In this document: piece after piece, positions 46,901-56,945 of the stretch
Layout: every line of letters starts with the position of its first letter
Position numbering within the stretch: position 1 is the stretch's first letter
NCBI RefSeq assembly: GCF_954871325.1
Contig: NC_088779.1
Span: 22,880,846-22,944,845, forward strand
From: Gordionus sp. m RMFG-2023
Lineage: Eukaryota > Nematomorpha > Gordioida > Chordodea > Parachordodidae
Direction: 5' to 3'
DNA: 64,000 nucleotides
Position numbers and translations under genes: made by a program
The notes under the pieces: generated by a model
Database searches by the model: none
What the model saw: only the letters and a program-made list of their open reading frames with translations
What the model was told of the DNA's origin: nothing

Positions 46901-49895
46901 TTTTGTTTACATTTTTTATTAAAATCGAATGATCTGTAAATCATATGGAGGTTATATCAACTCTTATTGAAATAATTAAATACTAATTTATACCCGATTT
47001 GGGTTGATTTTACGATTAATGCCAAAATAATGTAAGCCTGAAGATTTTGCTCATAGATGGCAGAAAAGTTTTAACCTCTGCCAAATTTCGAGACTAACAT
47101 AATTTTAGTTAAGCTTTTAATCGGGCTGTTTTTAAAAATCGAAGAGCATATAAATGTACTTTAAAAATTACTGTATATTATGGCAACAATAACAAATATT
47201 ACCACAAATGAAAAGTCGTTTATATGGAGAATTAAATTTTGTCTTAAAAGTATGATCTTAAATCAATTGAATGGACTAGTTATTACATAATGGACATGAG
47301 AATTAATTCCCAATATAGACAAGTTATTGCAAGTTCAATCGAAAAGAAGATTTACTTTTTATCTTTGAGATTAATCTTATAAATCATTATGTGTGATTCT
47401 ATATTTAAATTTGATTGGTAACCAATTTGATATGATGATTAATTCATTCCAAAAAAATTATTTTAAAAAATGCCCCCCCCCTCCCATCTTCACATAATAT
47501 AATCAGAGATCTATTTATCATCAATAATATGATATGTTGTTGAATATTCTGTATTTTTTTCTTAATTAATTACCAACATGTGATGTTTATATCCAGTATT
47601 AAAACTATAAAAATATAAATAGCGTTATGTTATTCTGTAATTATTTTTAACAATATATCTTCAAGTTTATAATGGCAGCGTCGGGGAGACAGCCATTGAG
47701 AGCTCCTTTTTCTAGAAATAAATTAGAAATTGAAAAAATGAGTCTGATGAGTCCAAAACTACTATACAACCATGCTTCTCAAAACATAAACTTTTTAGGC
47801 ATCTTCATTATATGCAGTAGGAGTAGAAAATCATTACATATTAAAATCAAAGTAGACAACGTGAAATCACAAAATTCACCTTATTTGACTTTCCTCGGAA
47901 GTTATCGATATAATTTACTTCTTTTTGTATTTCCCAAACATAGAAACAATAGTTTCTGTTTTGAGAAGTATAGTTGTATAGTAATTTGGGGTTCATTAAA
48001 CTCATTAATCATATGCTTATAGAATTTTCCCGATTTATGCGGATGATTTTTTAATATTTTTTTATTTCAAATTTATTTTTGTTAAAACTGCTCTCAATAT
48101 TGGAATTGGTATGGCTTGCGTTCTCCCCGGTGCCGCTTTATAACGTTTAAGATATATTATAGAATAACATAACGATTACTATAATCAGGGAAATGGAATA
48201 CATGTAACGAAACTTGGGAAAATTAAAAAAAGATGTAAAATTGCTTCGGACTACCCAAAAATAATATTAAAATTATATTATAGTTTATTATATGTTAAGT
48301 TTTTATAAAATTTGCTAAATTTCAAGTCTCAATTCTTTATCCACTTATATTCAGTAATATTGTCAAAGATTAAAACCTTTATAATTTAATCAACTAATAA
48401 ATTTAAATTTATTTTCTCAATTATTTATCTAAATCTTGCAGTAAGGAAAGCCCATCGTTCCAATACCCTCATTCATAGTTTGCGTGAATTCGAGAGTGAA
48501 TTATACAATACAAAATACAATTTGCGCTAACGGTTAATGAGTGATTACCCTGTATTCGCAGTTAGCACGAATTCATGACGAACTTTGTCGAAATATATTT
48601 TTAGTTATCCAAAAAGTGATTTTTGATATTTTACACTTTTATAACAGAAACATAAATAATAACCTTTGAGCTTTATTATTGGCCTCGCAAATCCATGATC
48701 TTTCGTAAAATTGTAATAGGCCAGCCCGGGAGCAATTATGACCTATAAAAAAATTTATAAAGCGGTTAACCAAATCAAACGAAATCTATATTAATATTAA
48801 CTAATTATTGTCACTGCTTAGTTTTTTTCCGCCATTTTTTTATTTCGTTAATTACTTTTTATTTTAATTCCGCTATTAAACTGTTAAAACACTTACCTTT
48901 ACCAACGGAGCACCAAAGAATGATATATGTTTCAACGTTAATGCATCTATAATTTCTCATGTCAAAATTTGACCTTGAAACATTTATATAGCTTATAAAA
49001 AAAATTTATAAGGCGGTTAACCAAATCAATTACGAAATTTAAATAAATAAAATCACTAAATAATAGTAAAAATAAGGATGATTGCAGCTGCTCTAGTTTT
49101 TGTTATTGGTAAGCCACCATTTTTTGTTAATAACTTTTTTTTCTTAATTTAAGCTACAAAGTGATTGAAATTGAAGCACTAACCTCTGCTAATGAACCAC
49201 TAAAGCATGATGTAAGTTTCATCATTAGTGTTTTCAATCGACTTAGCGTAAAGTTGGTCAAAGTTTTTTAGAATTAACATCGCCTGCTATATGGATTGAA
49301 GCACTAACGAACAAAAAAATGGCATATTAATCATCGTCAATATTTTCAATCGTTCGACCAACTTCACGGAGCTTTCAAAATATGATCTTTTTTATTTTCG
49401 GTTTTGGCAAATAGCCACTTTTTATTTTGCTTATAACTCAGTAAGGTGTCATTCCGTTGTTGTCCGGATTGAAGATCAATTAATGTGCTACACAATGGCT
49501 TAGGTTTCGGTAATTGATCCTCAAGTCGTTCCGTCATCGTCATGGACCTGTTTTGGGATACCTATTTGATTAATAAAAAGATATTTTTCAAAACAGGCAT
49601 ATTTGCTAAGGGGAGAATTTCTGGCCCTCTTCTTTAATGATTGCACATTAGTTCCGGCGTAATATATATTTATATATATACCGTCGATCAAATGTGATCC
49701 CAATATTCCGTTTTCCCTGGACAGCAATCGATCATCTTTAGGCAAAATTTTCAAAGTTTGATCAGGTTCATCGTGGTTCGATCTAATAGAATCGTTGAGG
49801 GCTAATTTGGTGACTGTCCCATAATCCCTTACATTCTTTTTTTCCGTAAATGTTTTTTTCAAAATACATGTTAAAGATGAAGTTATATCAAAAAA
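40749..49895 (-). CDS. STK3/4: Hippo kinase (STK3/STK4 type), 3' exons only; 5' part outside the window
   Basis: Hippo kinases phosphorylate LATS/Warts with the help of Salvador and restrain Yorkie/YAP. Minus-strand exons in order of translation: probable 49682-49895, then 41797-41937, 41188-41477 and 40749-40946. Phases join exactly. The last exon encodes the SARAH dimerisation helix, with 'MEKEIEELRSRYQSKRKP' and the terminal 'AKKRLQQNF' almost identical to animal Hippo proteins. The exon at 41797 has 'KTMIINESSSGEDE', like the vertebrate 'GTMVINAEDEEEE'. The exon at 41188 has 'PLFLERINDKEKTEK', like 'PSFLEYFEQKEKEN'. The kinase domain is not in the window, so the gene must continue beyond 64000, and everything from 41938 rightwards would be intron except the probable exon. 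Confidence 0.88.
41188..41477 (-). CDS. STK3/4: Hippo linker exon
   Basis: 290 nt, entering in phase 1. It opens with 'NPTEIPLFLERINDK', then a low-complexity Asn/Ser/Asp-rich stretch ending 'SSDHL'. The linker is longer and less ordered than in vertebrates, as is common between the kinase and SARAH domains. Confidence 0.85.
41797..41937 (-). CDS. STK3/4: Hippo linker exon with TM-hydrophobic acidic motif
   Basis: 141 nt, phase 1 at both ends, with a strong 'GTAAGT' donor (41791-41796). 'KTVSSIMDESLKTMIINE' followed by an acidic cluster resembles the phosphorylated T-M motifs of the Hippo linker that recruit MOB1 through the STRIPAK adaptor SLMAP. That functional link is family knowledge and has not been tested here. 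Confidence 0.8.
43337..46196 (+). mobile_element. hAT DNA transposon, full length, 8-bp target duplication
   Basis: 2860 bp. Ends: 'CAGGGATTCGAACC' and, inverted, 'CAGGGATGCGAACC'. The target duplication is GCCAAATT (43329-43336) and GCCAAAAT (46197-46204), with one mismatch. Both subterminal regions carry arrays of 'GAACCCGAACCGAACC'-type motifs, likely transposase-binding sites. It inserted into the left arm of the surrounding fold-back element, so it is younger than that element. The transposase gene is recognisable but frameshifted. Confidence 0.95.
44002..45945 (+). pseudogene. hAT transposase, BED zinc finger to C-terminal dimerisation domain (frameshifted)
   Basis: A BED-type finger 'CSYCKVKMSG....LERHLERNH' (about 44035-44105) is followed by the transposase body. 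'QIYTITSDNGCNF' holds the hAT catalytic Asp. 'VRCAAHTLQLALQDA' is the conserved 'C.AH.L.L.' block, and 'WHSTHDMLERL' the 'RW.S...ML.R' block. After introns at 45320-45420 and 45776-45817, the dimerisation domain 'VSVERSFSHLKFILSPHRSR' leads to the stop at 45943-45945. Frameshifts near 44150 and near 44565 break the frame, so this copy is probably dead but recently so. Reaction in live copies: cut-and-paste transposition. Confidence 0.9.
46990..47160. mobile_element. Decayed MITE (TAGTGTTGTTAAACGG family)
   Basis: The interior 'GTAAGCCTGAAGATTTTGCT' and the distal 'GGCTGTTTTTAAAAATCG' follow the family. Both extreme ends are worn. It is nested in the centre of the fold-back element. Confidence 0.6.
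47610..48190. mobile_element. Nested inverted-repeat element with an ORF starting in its terminal repeat
   Basis: The segment 'GCGTTATGTTATTCT' to 'GGCAGCGTCGGGGAGA' at about 47620-47695 is repeated in inverted form at about 48115-48185. An open frame, 47672-48022 (116 codons, 'MAASGRQPLRAPFS..'), starts inside the left repeat and runs across the element. I recognise no domain in it. It could be coding or chance. Confidence 0.6.
48475..48600. mobile_element. Small palindromic MITE (GCGCGAATTCGCGGCGAA family), compound
   Basis: Two family-like starts in succession, 'CCCTCATTCATAGTTTGCGT' and 'CCCTGTATTCGCAGTTAGCA', with an inverted 'TTTGCGCTAACGGTTAATGA' between them. This suggests a partial tandem or nested copy. 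It lies just before the right arm of the fold-back element. Confidence 0.6.
49682..49895 (-). CDS. STK3/4: Probable further Hippo linker exon, stranded among transposons
   Basis: 214 nt on the minus strand between an acceptor 'GTTTAG' (complement at 49896-49901) and a donor 'GTATAT'. It is open in the needed frame and exits in phase 1, exactly as the exon at 41797 requires (G plus AA gives Glu). 'RDYGTVTKLALNDSIR' and 'HDEPDQTLKILPKDD' vaguely recall the vertebrate 'EMGTVRVAS....EHDDTL' linker. It occupies one of the few stretches here not claimed by a repeat. The similarity is weak, so the call leans on phase and position. Confidence 0.45.
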
Positions 49896-49929
49896 CTAAA
49901 CTATAACTTATGTATATGTTAGCGTCAAT

Positions 49930-50045
49930 GTGTTAGTTTCGGCAATGTACACATTGCCTGATTATTTTAGGGCAATGTGTTAAGGTGGTAGGGAGGGTGA
50001 ATTAGTTATTTAGGCAATGCACACATTGCCTGGTTTTTTTAGGCA
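49930..50045. repeat. Cluster of GGCAATGTGTACATTGCC-like palindromes
   Basis: Three or more short palindromes built from 'GGCAATG' and 'CATTGCC' lie between the probable Hippo exon and the MULE. Their spacing is irregular. They may be the remains of another inverted-repeat element. Confidence 0.6.
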
Positions 50046-50186
50046 ATATATTTTATTTTACAAATTAATAAATTTATTATTTATCTGAGAGATTAATTTA
50101 TTATTTATTTGATATTAATTTAATATTTATTTGAGAGAAATTTATTATTTATAAATTTATTATTTTTATAATTTATAGATTTTATT

Positions 50187-50520
50187 GGGTGGGTCTGTTT
50201 ATCGCTCGGCTAACCACATAATAAATCATTTATTACTAAATATCGCTCGGCTAGTAAATGTCGCTCGACAAACCACATGATAAATTATTTAATATCGCTC
50301 GACTGGGAAATATCGCTCGGCTAACCACATAATAAATCATTTATTACTAAATATCGCTCGGCTAGTAAATATCGCTCGATTGGGAAATGTGGCTCGGTTA
50401 ACCACATAATAAATCATTTATTATTTAAATTACGCTCGGCTAATTACATAATAAATTTTTTATTACTAAATATCGCTCGGCTTATATTTATGTATTAAAT
50501 TTCCAAACATTTTCCAGTCG
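50187..50520. repeat. MULE left terminal array of TCGCTCGGCTA units
   Basis: Repeated 'ATCGCTCGGCTAACCACATA' and 'AATATCGCTCGGCTAG' units form the outer 330 bp. The same order is found inverted at 55600-55898. Such ordered subterminal motifs commonly bind transposase. The Cys-Gly-free, GC-containing motif stands out in AT-rich DNA. Confidence 0.85.
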
Positions 50521-50741
50521 GTTTTCACTTTCCTAATATTAATTAAGAATTAATTAGTTTATAAATAAGATAAAGGTTTGGACAGGTGTAAAAAATTATC
50601 TATTAGATATTTTAGCTTCAATACTTTTATAAAATTAAAATTGCTCATAACATTTTTTATTTATTAAGGTAAAAGAAATAATATTCTATCCGCTAGATGG
50701 CGTCTTTAAATTTTTAATTATAATAATTAAATAATATTTTT

Positions 50742-51000
50742 GAATGTGTTTAATAAATTTCGCCATATTCTATTAAATATTTTTAATTTTTTTATTATAA
50801 AATATAAAAAATTATTTTTGAATGTGTTTAATAAATTTCGCCATATTCTATTAAATATTTTTAATTTTTTTATTATAAAATATAAAAAATTATTTTTGAA
50901 TGTGTTTAATAAATTTCGCCATATTCTATTAAATATTTTTAATTTTTTTATTATAAAATATAAAAATAATATTTTTGAATGCGTTTAATTAATTTTGCCT
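50742..51000 (+). repeat. 78-bp tandem repeat inside the MULE left arm
   Basis: Units starting 'GAATGTGTTTAATAAATTTC' at 50742, 50820, 50898 and 50977 are nearly identical. The right arm has the matching sequence only once (about 55285-55350). The array therefore arose after the two arms were made identical. A long open frame through it is a repeat artefact. Confidence 0.92.
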
Positions 51001-51099
51001 TATTGTATTAAGAATTTATATAGGATAATCATAATTATCCAATATTTCTAGAATATCGAATATATTTCATCAATATATATCAGAGTTGTAAACCCCCCT

Positions 51100-52380
51100 T
51101 CTAAAAAATGGGTTCGGGTGAGAGTTCAGTGAAAAATCTCTGAATCCGGTTCAGGGTAGTATAGTTAATTAGTCAAGTTTTATTGACCCTGAACTCGAGC
51201 CGTAGTCGTAAAAAACGGCTCAGACTAGTGCGGCTCAATAAGCCGTTTGAGCCGATTCTATATTTAAAAATATTTTATATATTATCAAATTTATAAAGAA
51301 TTATACAAACTATTATTTTATATATATGATCCCCAGAGTTGTTAAAATACACTTTTTAAATGGATCTAGATGAAAATACACCCATTTTTTAAGTTTTAAA
51401 TTAAATATAGGGGAAAATAAATCCTTGAAAAAAAACCGGAAAAAAATTCCCAAATAATTTTTGTTTAAATTTTCAAAAATAATTCTGCCGCTAAAATAAC
51501 GGAAATATTTCTAAAAAATTATATTCAGTATTTTCTGAAAGTTGAGTATTTATTCTCGACGTTTGAGGATTTTTTTAGCATTATTTCTGTTTTAATTCTA
51601 AGCGATATAGGGCAATCTCAAAATATGAGAATTGAGAAATCGGTTGGTAGCTTTGATACTTTATAATTTAGTAGATAACATAAAAAGTATAGATTTGTGA
51701 CATCTTGGAAAGAAAACATGATAGATTTTTATAGAAATAGATGAAAATTATGATTTCAACTTTTGAAAAAAAAGATGGAAACAAATAATATTTTTATTAT
51801 TTAATTTCTTTTGGGGAAAAAAAGGAAAGGGAGGGAAATACAATTGAAAGTTATGCTATTATGAGAAAAAAAAATATGTAAAAAACGGAAGTTATTAATA
51901 TTAAAAAAAATAAAACTCAAATTTTAAGATGCCAGCCAGGCGGCAAAAGGATTCAAAAAGTATTAATAGTTAAAAATTAAAATAACATAATATCAATCAC
52001 AATTCACTTCAAAATAATCATTTATTACACATCATAAATTTTTTTTTCGAATTCATATTCACAATCACAATTCACTTCAAAATATAATCATTTATTTATT
52101 ACATATCATCAATTTTTTTTCGAATTCATATTCACAATGGAGGATGCTATATTAAGGTTAATATTCATTTACTCTTCATATTTTCTTTACCTATGAAATG
52201 ATTCACAAAATATAGTCAATTATTTTATTATGGTTTTTACTTTTTATTCAAATAAAGATACATAGGTTGTTACATGCTGTGACCCTATTAAAAAAGGGTT
52301 CGAGTTTATTTGCAAAAAATATCTGAACCAGGTTGGGATTCAGGTTCGGTGCCCAGAAAAAACTTAATTTAGTTAAAATA
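51100..52380. other. MULE interior, non-coding; two hAT-like motif clusters and a local duplication
   Basis: No ORF. Clusters at 51105-51170 and 52285-52365, in the same orientation, contain 'GGGTTCG' and 'CTGAACC'-type motifs reminiscent of the hAT ends at 43337. They could be remnants of a nested non-autonomous element. At about 51993-52137, a ~75-bp block ('CAATCACAATTCACTTCAAA' to 'CGAATTCATATTCACAAT') is present twice in tandem. Confidence 0.55.
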
Positions 52381-52892
52381 ACAGATACAAATTTTTTATT
52401 AAAATTAATCTTATATTTAGTTTAAGAATTCACCGTAAAAATATTTATCATTTGGAGTTCTGGTGACCATCATTTAAAAAAACAATATGGAACTATATAA
52501 TATCATTCTAGGGCCATAATTTAATAAAATTTGACAAATCGCTGTTTTTATTAGGAAATTAGACTGGTAGGGTAGTTTTTGAATTGTTTTAAAAAATATT
52601 AATATAAATATTAATTTTACCCAATGTTGTGTGCCGACTCTGAATATTCGCGCAAGGGTTCAGACAGCACTCACATTTTCATACATCCAAATTGGAAATC
52701 AAAGATTTTGGCAATTTTATTTGATATCAAGAAATTTTATTTAGTCAATTTTAATAAAACCTTGATATGGTTACATTTTATAAAAATCTTATTTGATTTA
52801 GGGTTATCTTCGTTCTTTTTATTTACTCAAGATTCATCACTTGAAAAAAAATTAATTTTTTCTATTTTTGCAGATTAAAAAGAGATCGAGCT

Positions 52893-53562
52893 ATGGCCTT
52901 AATAGAAAAAAATAAATTAAGAGAGCCACAACCAATAACGTTAAAGAAAATATCAAAAGATTCTATAAGTGAAAAAATTATACAAATGGCGCAATCTCCA
53001 ATCTTAGAAAATTATATTCCGCAGGAAATTGAATCTGATGGTAATTGCTTTTACCGGGCGGTTTCAATGTCGTTATATAAACCACAAACACTTCATATTT
53101 TTTTAAGACTGATAACGGCAATAGAAATAATTATAAATCCTCAATATTATGATAAAAACCATCCTGATTTTTTCCAAAACTATAAAATTAATCCAAATAT
53201 ATGGGTGAATGAGTATTATGAGATACTCGATTCGGCTCTAAATATAAATGTTTGGGCTGAGCAAATTCATATATGCGCATTAAGTGCTGCTCTTGGCAAA
53301 CCAATGCCCATCAAATTCATTAAAGGCCTTTACCGATATCCTTTATGGCAGGGGTGTAAGCCAGAGTTTAAAGCCTCATATTTTAATCATGTGGACATCT
53401 ACCATATGTCCAAATGATATATTTAATATTAGAATCAATCACTTTGTATCTCTCATACCAAATAATTATATTAATACATTAACAAAAAAACCCCAACTGT
53501 CCAACAATATCATAAAAGATATATCATTTTCGATAGAAAATATTCTAAAAAAAACCATGTAG
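52893..53562 (+). pseudogene. OTU-like cysteine protease ORF carried by the MULE (frameshifted)
   Basis: The first frame, 52893-53417, has 'IPQEIESDGNCFYRAVSMSL', the OTU catalytic-Cys motif 'DGNCF.RA.S'. The matching catalytic-His motif 'INHFVSLIPNN' is found in another frame at about 53430-53470, so a frameshift lies between about 53280 and 53410. OTU domains cleave ubiquitin. Their presence in transposons is known, where they may counter host control or process the transposase; neither is shown here. It starts about 250 codons upstream of the transposase pieces and may once have been one polyprotein with them. Confidence 0.8.
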
Positions 53563-53671
53563 CGAAGATATCCGATTAAAATCTTTACCATTTTTTTTAA
53601 ACAATATTATAGCCGAAGGAGGTCATCCAAACTATGGGTTTTTTTTAAACATTGTAAAATCCATAAAAATT

Positions 53672-54514
53672 TTGCTTTCTCCCAATAATATATTGCACGA
53701 AATACCTTTAGGTATAAAATATAATATGTATTTTTTAATTTCTAATAATAATTTTACAAATTATAAGAATAAAAATTTATATATAGATGATTGTGGGCCA
53801 TGGACAGGCTCAAAATCAAGCTCAAGAAAATTATATTATAATATATATAATGATATTGTTCAAGGTCCGTATATTTTTAAAGATGGCCTATTTAGGCAGG
53901 ACACTCATCTAGGTGGTTCTAGAATTTTTAAAAAAATAGAACCTCAACCTTTAACCAAAAATATAATTGTTCTTTATAAATACTATAGTATTTTAAAGAG
54001 AAGTAAAGAGTATAAACGCCGAATTTTAAAAATTAATTTTATTGAAAAGCCTAATTACGATTTCAAAGATATATATTTAGTTGAATATATAGGACAATGG
54101 CCAGGTCCCGCTTGCCATGGGAATTCCAAAAAGATTGTAAATCCTTATGTACGGACTTCAAATCAGTTATTATTAAACATTAGAAATCAAACATGTCGCA
54201 ATATTTATAATAATTATATATTTCAAAAAGACCCAATTAAACCAAAAAATTTAAAACAAATTTATAAACTTAAAAAAGATACAAAAGTACCTCTAAATTT
54301 TGCGATTAATATTTTACAAATTACTAATGATCTAAATATTTCGCCATTTATCCAATCAATAATTCACATCAAAGAGAAAACACCATCGATAATTTGTTAT
54401 ACTCATTTTATTATTAAAACTATTAAGTTTTTGTCAAACCAATCTGACTTCTGTATATTAGGCGTTGATAAAACATTTAATTTGGGTGATATACCTAACT
54501 GCTATAGTATTTAA
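53672..54514 (+). pseudogene. MULE transposase, N-terminal part
   Basis: 280 open codons. It contains a 'DDCGPWTGSKSS' block, 'VEYIGQWPGPACHGNSKK', 'YVRTSNQLL', and the start of the catalytic domain 'LGVDKTFNLGDI', where the Asp is the first of the DDE triad. These occur in this order in animal MULE (Phantom-like) proteins. The frame ends shortly after the first catalytic Asp because the middle of the catalytic domain is gone. Confidence 0.82.
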
Positions 54515-54528
54515 ACATAGCAGTTTTT

Positions 54529-54960
54529 TTGCTATATATAAAAAATAAATTTCAAAAAGTAATTTATGAACATGTTTACATTCCCCTAAAAAATAAAATA
54601 ATAAATTGTTTATGGACAAATAACAACTGCGAATCTATGAACCATGTTTTTAAATCATATACAAACTGGAAACAACGTCCTTTAAAAGAATTAATCGAAA
54701 AATTTAAGGATATCACAATGTTACAAGAAAAAGAATTTAAAAGATCCTTCTCAGGAAAAGGAGAATATTTTTTAAATAATGAATATCGCAATTATTTAAT
54801 ATCCGAATCGATAGATTGTCATGATACATTAAATAATTTACTTAATAGTCAAAGCAAAGATAAATTACATTCATTAGATAAAACTTTAACTGTTTTAAAA
54901 CCAAAAGGCTCAAAAAAACCACATCAGCGACGTAGAATTAAAGCAGAAAGGACTCGATAA
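54529..54960 (+). pseudogene. MULE transposase, C-terminal part after an internal deletion
   Basis: 143 codons with 'LWTNNNCESMNHVFKSYTNW', the conserved 'TNN.ES.N..LK' block that follows the last catalytic residue of MULE transposases, then a Lys/Arg-rich end. Comparison of the two pieces implies that the central DDE region between 'VDKTFN' and this block has been lost. The copy could only move if helped in trans. Confidence 0.8.
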
Positions 54961-55907
54961 AATATTTTTTATAAATTTTAATTCCTTATTTTTCCCCAAT
55001 TTTCCCCTGCTCATAATCTATTTCATCAATATATATAATTTTATTATCCTAAATGTATATTTAAATCTTCTCTGCCGAACAAATTATATTTTATGAACGC
55101 AATAATTATATTATAATAACATTATATATCAATTTGGTAAAAATAATTATGATTTATATATGAATGAATAAAATGAATTACCATCGTTATTAATTTATCT
55201 GATTAATAAAAATTGCAAAATTTAAAAAAGACTACTAATTTTTTACCAAAATATAGATAATTCTATAAAAAAAATCATAAATATTTTAGTCATCATGATA
55301 GAATATGGCGAAATTTATTAAACACATTCAAAAATATTATTTTTAAAATTCAAAAATATTATTTTTAAATTTTATAATAAAAAATTTAAAGACGCCATCT
55401 AGCGGATAGAATATTATTTCTTTTACCTTAATAAATAAAAAATGTTATGAGCAATTTTAATTTTATAAAAGTATTGAAGCTAAAATATCTAATAGATAAT
55501 TTTTTACACCTGTCCAAACCTTTATCTTATTTATAAACTAATTAATTCTCAATTAATATTAGGAAAGTGAAAACCCACTGGAAAATGTTTGGAAATTTAA
55601 TTCATAAATAAAAGCCGAGCGATATTTAGTAATAAAAAATTTATTATGTAATTCGGCCGAGCGTAATTTAAATAATAAATGATTTATTATGTGGTTAACC
55701 GAGCCACATTTCCCAATCGAGCGATATTTAGTAATAAATGATTTATTATGTGGTTAGCCGAGCGATATTTCCCAGTCGAGCGATATTTAGTAATAAATAA
55801 TTTATCATGTGGTTTGTCGAGCGACATTTACTAGCCGAGCGATATTTAGTAATAAATGATTTATTATGTGGTTAGCCGAGCGATAAATAGACCCACCGGA
55901 TTTTATT

Positions 55908-56289
55908 AGATATATTTTTTAAATAATATTTTTAAGATTGTCAATGTTTTTTATATATTTTTTGAGATTTATTTTGATGTGTTAATATATTTATTTGAGA
56001 TAATTTATTTTAATTTGTTATATTATTTTTTTAAATATATTTTTTGATTGATAATAGTTTTAAACACAAATCTTTTAAATGATTTTTTATATATTATTTT
56101 TTTAGGTACTTTTTATCTGATACATCTTTGATCGTAAATATTTTTATATATTAATTTTTTACGTTTTTTTCTGGTACATATTTTGATCGTAAATATCTTT
56201 GAGTATATATTTTTTTAAAGGATTTTTAATATATTTATTATATATGTACTTTATTCTGATATATCTTTTGATTGCTATTTTTAAATAAG
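55908..56289. other. AT-rich spacer between the MULE and a minisatellite
   Basis: T-rich, low-complexity DNA with repeated 'ATATATTTTTT' and 'TGATCGTAAATAT' phrases (56130, 56180). No gene seen. Confidence 0.5.
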
Positions 56290-56945
56290 AATATGTTTTG
56301 TAAACGAAGATATTCCATAGAAAAGTGACAATTGTCATAATCGTTATTTTTGAACTTTTTAAATAAAAATGTAAAAATATATATTGTATAAATTAAAATT
56401 TCAGTGAAGGTGTACCATAGAAAAGTGACAATTGTCATAATCGCTACTTTTGAACTTTTTTAAAATATACAGTTAATATAAAATTTCAGTGAAGATGTAC
56501 TATACAATAGTGACAATTGTCATAATTTATATTTTTAAACTTTTTTGAGTTTTTTTAAAGTAAATAGGTAAAAATTTATATTGTAAACATGTTGAATTAA
56601 AATTTCAGTGAAGATGTACCATAGAAAAGTGACAATTGTCATATGCGTTATTTTGGAACTTTTTTGAATTTTTTTAAAGCAAATAGGTAAAAATATATAT
56701 TGTAAACATGTTAAATTAAAATTTCAGTGAAGATGTACCATAAAAAGTGACAATTGTCATAATCGTTAGTTTTGCACTTTTTTGAATTTTTTAAAGCAAA
56801 TGGGTGTTAAAATATAATATGTTAAATTAAATTTCAGTCAAGATATACCATAGAAAATAAACAATTGTCATAATCGTTATTTTTGAGCTTTTTTGAATTT
56901 TTTAGTAAATAGGTAAAAATATATATTGTAAACATGTTAAACTTA
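56290..56945 (+). repeat. ~115-bp minisatellite, six units with a GACAATTGTC palindrome
   Basis: Six units, starting near 56305, 56410, 56497, 56615, 56733 and 56845, share 'CCATAGAAAAGTGACAATTG' followed by 'TCATAATCGTTATTTTTGAAC' and a T-rich tail ending 'AAAAATATATATTGTAAACA'. Each has the perfect palindrome GACAATTGTC or a close variant. It adjoins the giant palindrome. The last half-unit is also found inverted at the very end of the window, so the right arm probably leads into a matching array. Confidence 0.9.

Larger units (their letters stand above)
42690..49535. mobile_element. Fold-back element with long inverted arms, interrupted by a hAT element
   Basis: Left arm: about 42690-43336 plus 46205-46490. 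Right arm: about 48612-49535, inverted. Matching landmarks include 'CCGAAACCTATGCCATTGTG' (43060) with its complement near 49500, and 'ATTGCTCCCGGGCTGGCCTA' (46386) with its complement near 48720. The arms contain tandem sub-repeats of about 115-140 bp, each with 'TTAATTGATCCTC' and palindromic 'GGCACTTTGCCAAA' segments. The left arm has extra units. The centre (46490-48612) holds smaller nested elements. The class is uncertain: a fold-back or MULE-like non-autonomous element. A sub-repeat also occurs at 60240-60430. Confidence 0.8.
50187..55898 (+). mobile_element. Mutator-like (MULE) transposon, full length ends, internally deleted transposase
   Basis: 5712 bp flanked by a perfect 9-bp target duplication GATTTTATT (50178-50186 and 55899-55907). 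Inverted repeats are at least 550 bp (about 50187-50745 and 55340-55898) and start 'GGGTGGGTCTGTTTATCGCT'. Their outer third is an array of 'TATCGCTCGGCTA' units about 40 bp apart. Coding remnants on the plus strand are an OTU-like ORF and two transposase pieces. Long inverted repeats, the 9-bp duplication and the transposase motifs all agree with MULE, close to the metazoan Phantom-like type. It looks structurally complete but not autonomous. Confidence 0.92.

Noticed and set aside
49521-49681. Continuation of the minus-strand ORF past the donor at 49681
   Set aside because: Codons beyond the GTATAT donor become AT-rich and unlike the upstream part; read-through is less likely than splicing to the exon at 41937.
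50187-50520. Regularly spaced repeats considered as a CRISPR array
   Set aside because: The units are unequal, lie in a transposon end, are mirrored in the other end, and the genome is eukaryotic.
50740-50988. Open frame with a 26-residue repeat
   Set aside because: Produced by a 78-bp tandem repeat inside a MULE inverted repeat; the frame is open only because 78 is divisible by three.
54576-54791. Minus-strand ORF of 71 codons
   Set aside because: Antisense of the MULE transposase C-terminal piece.
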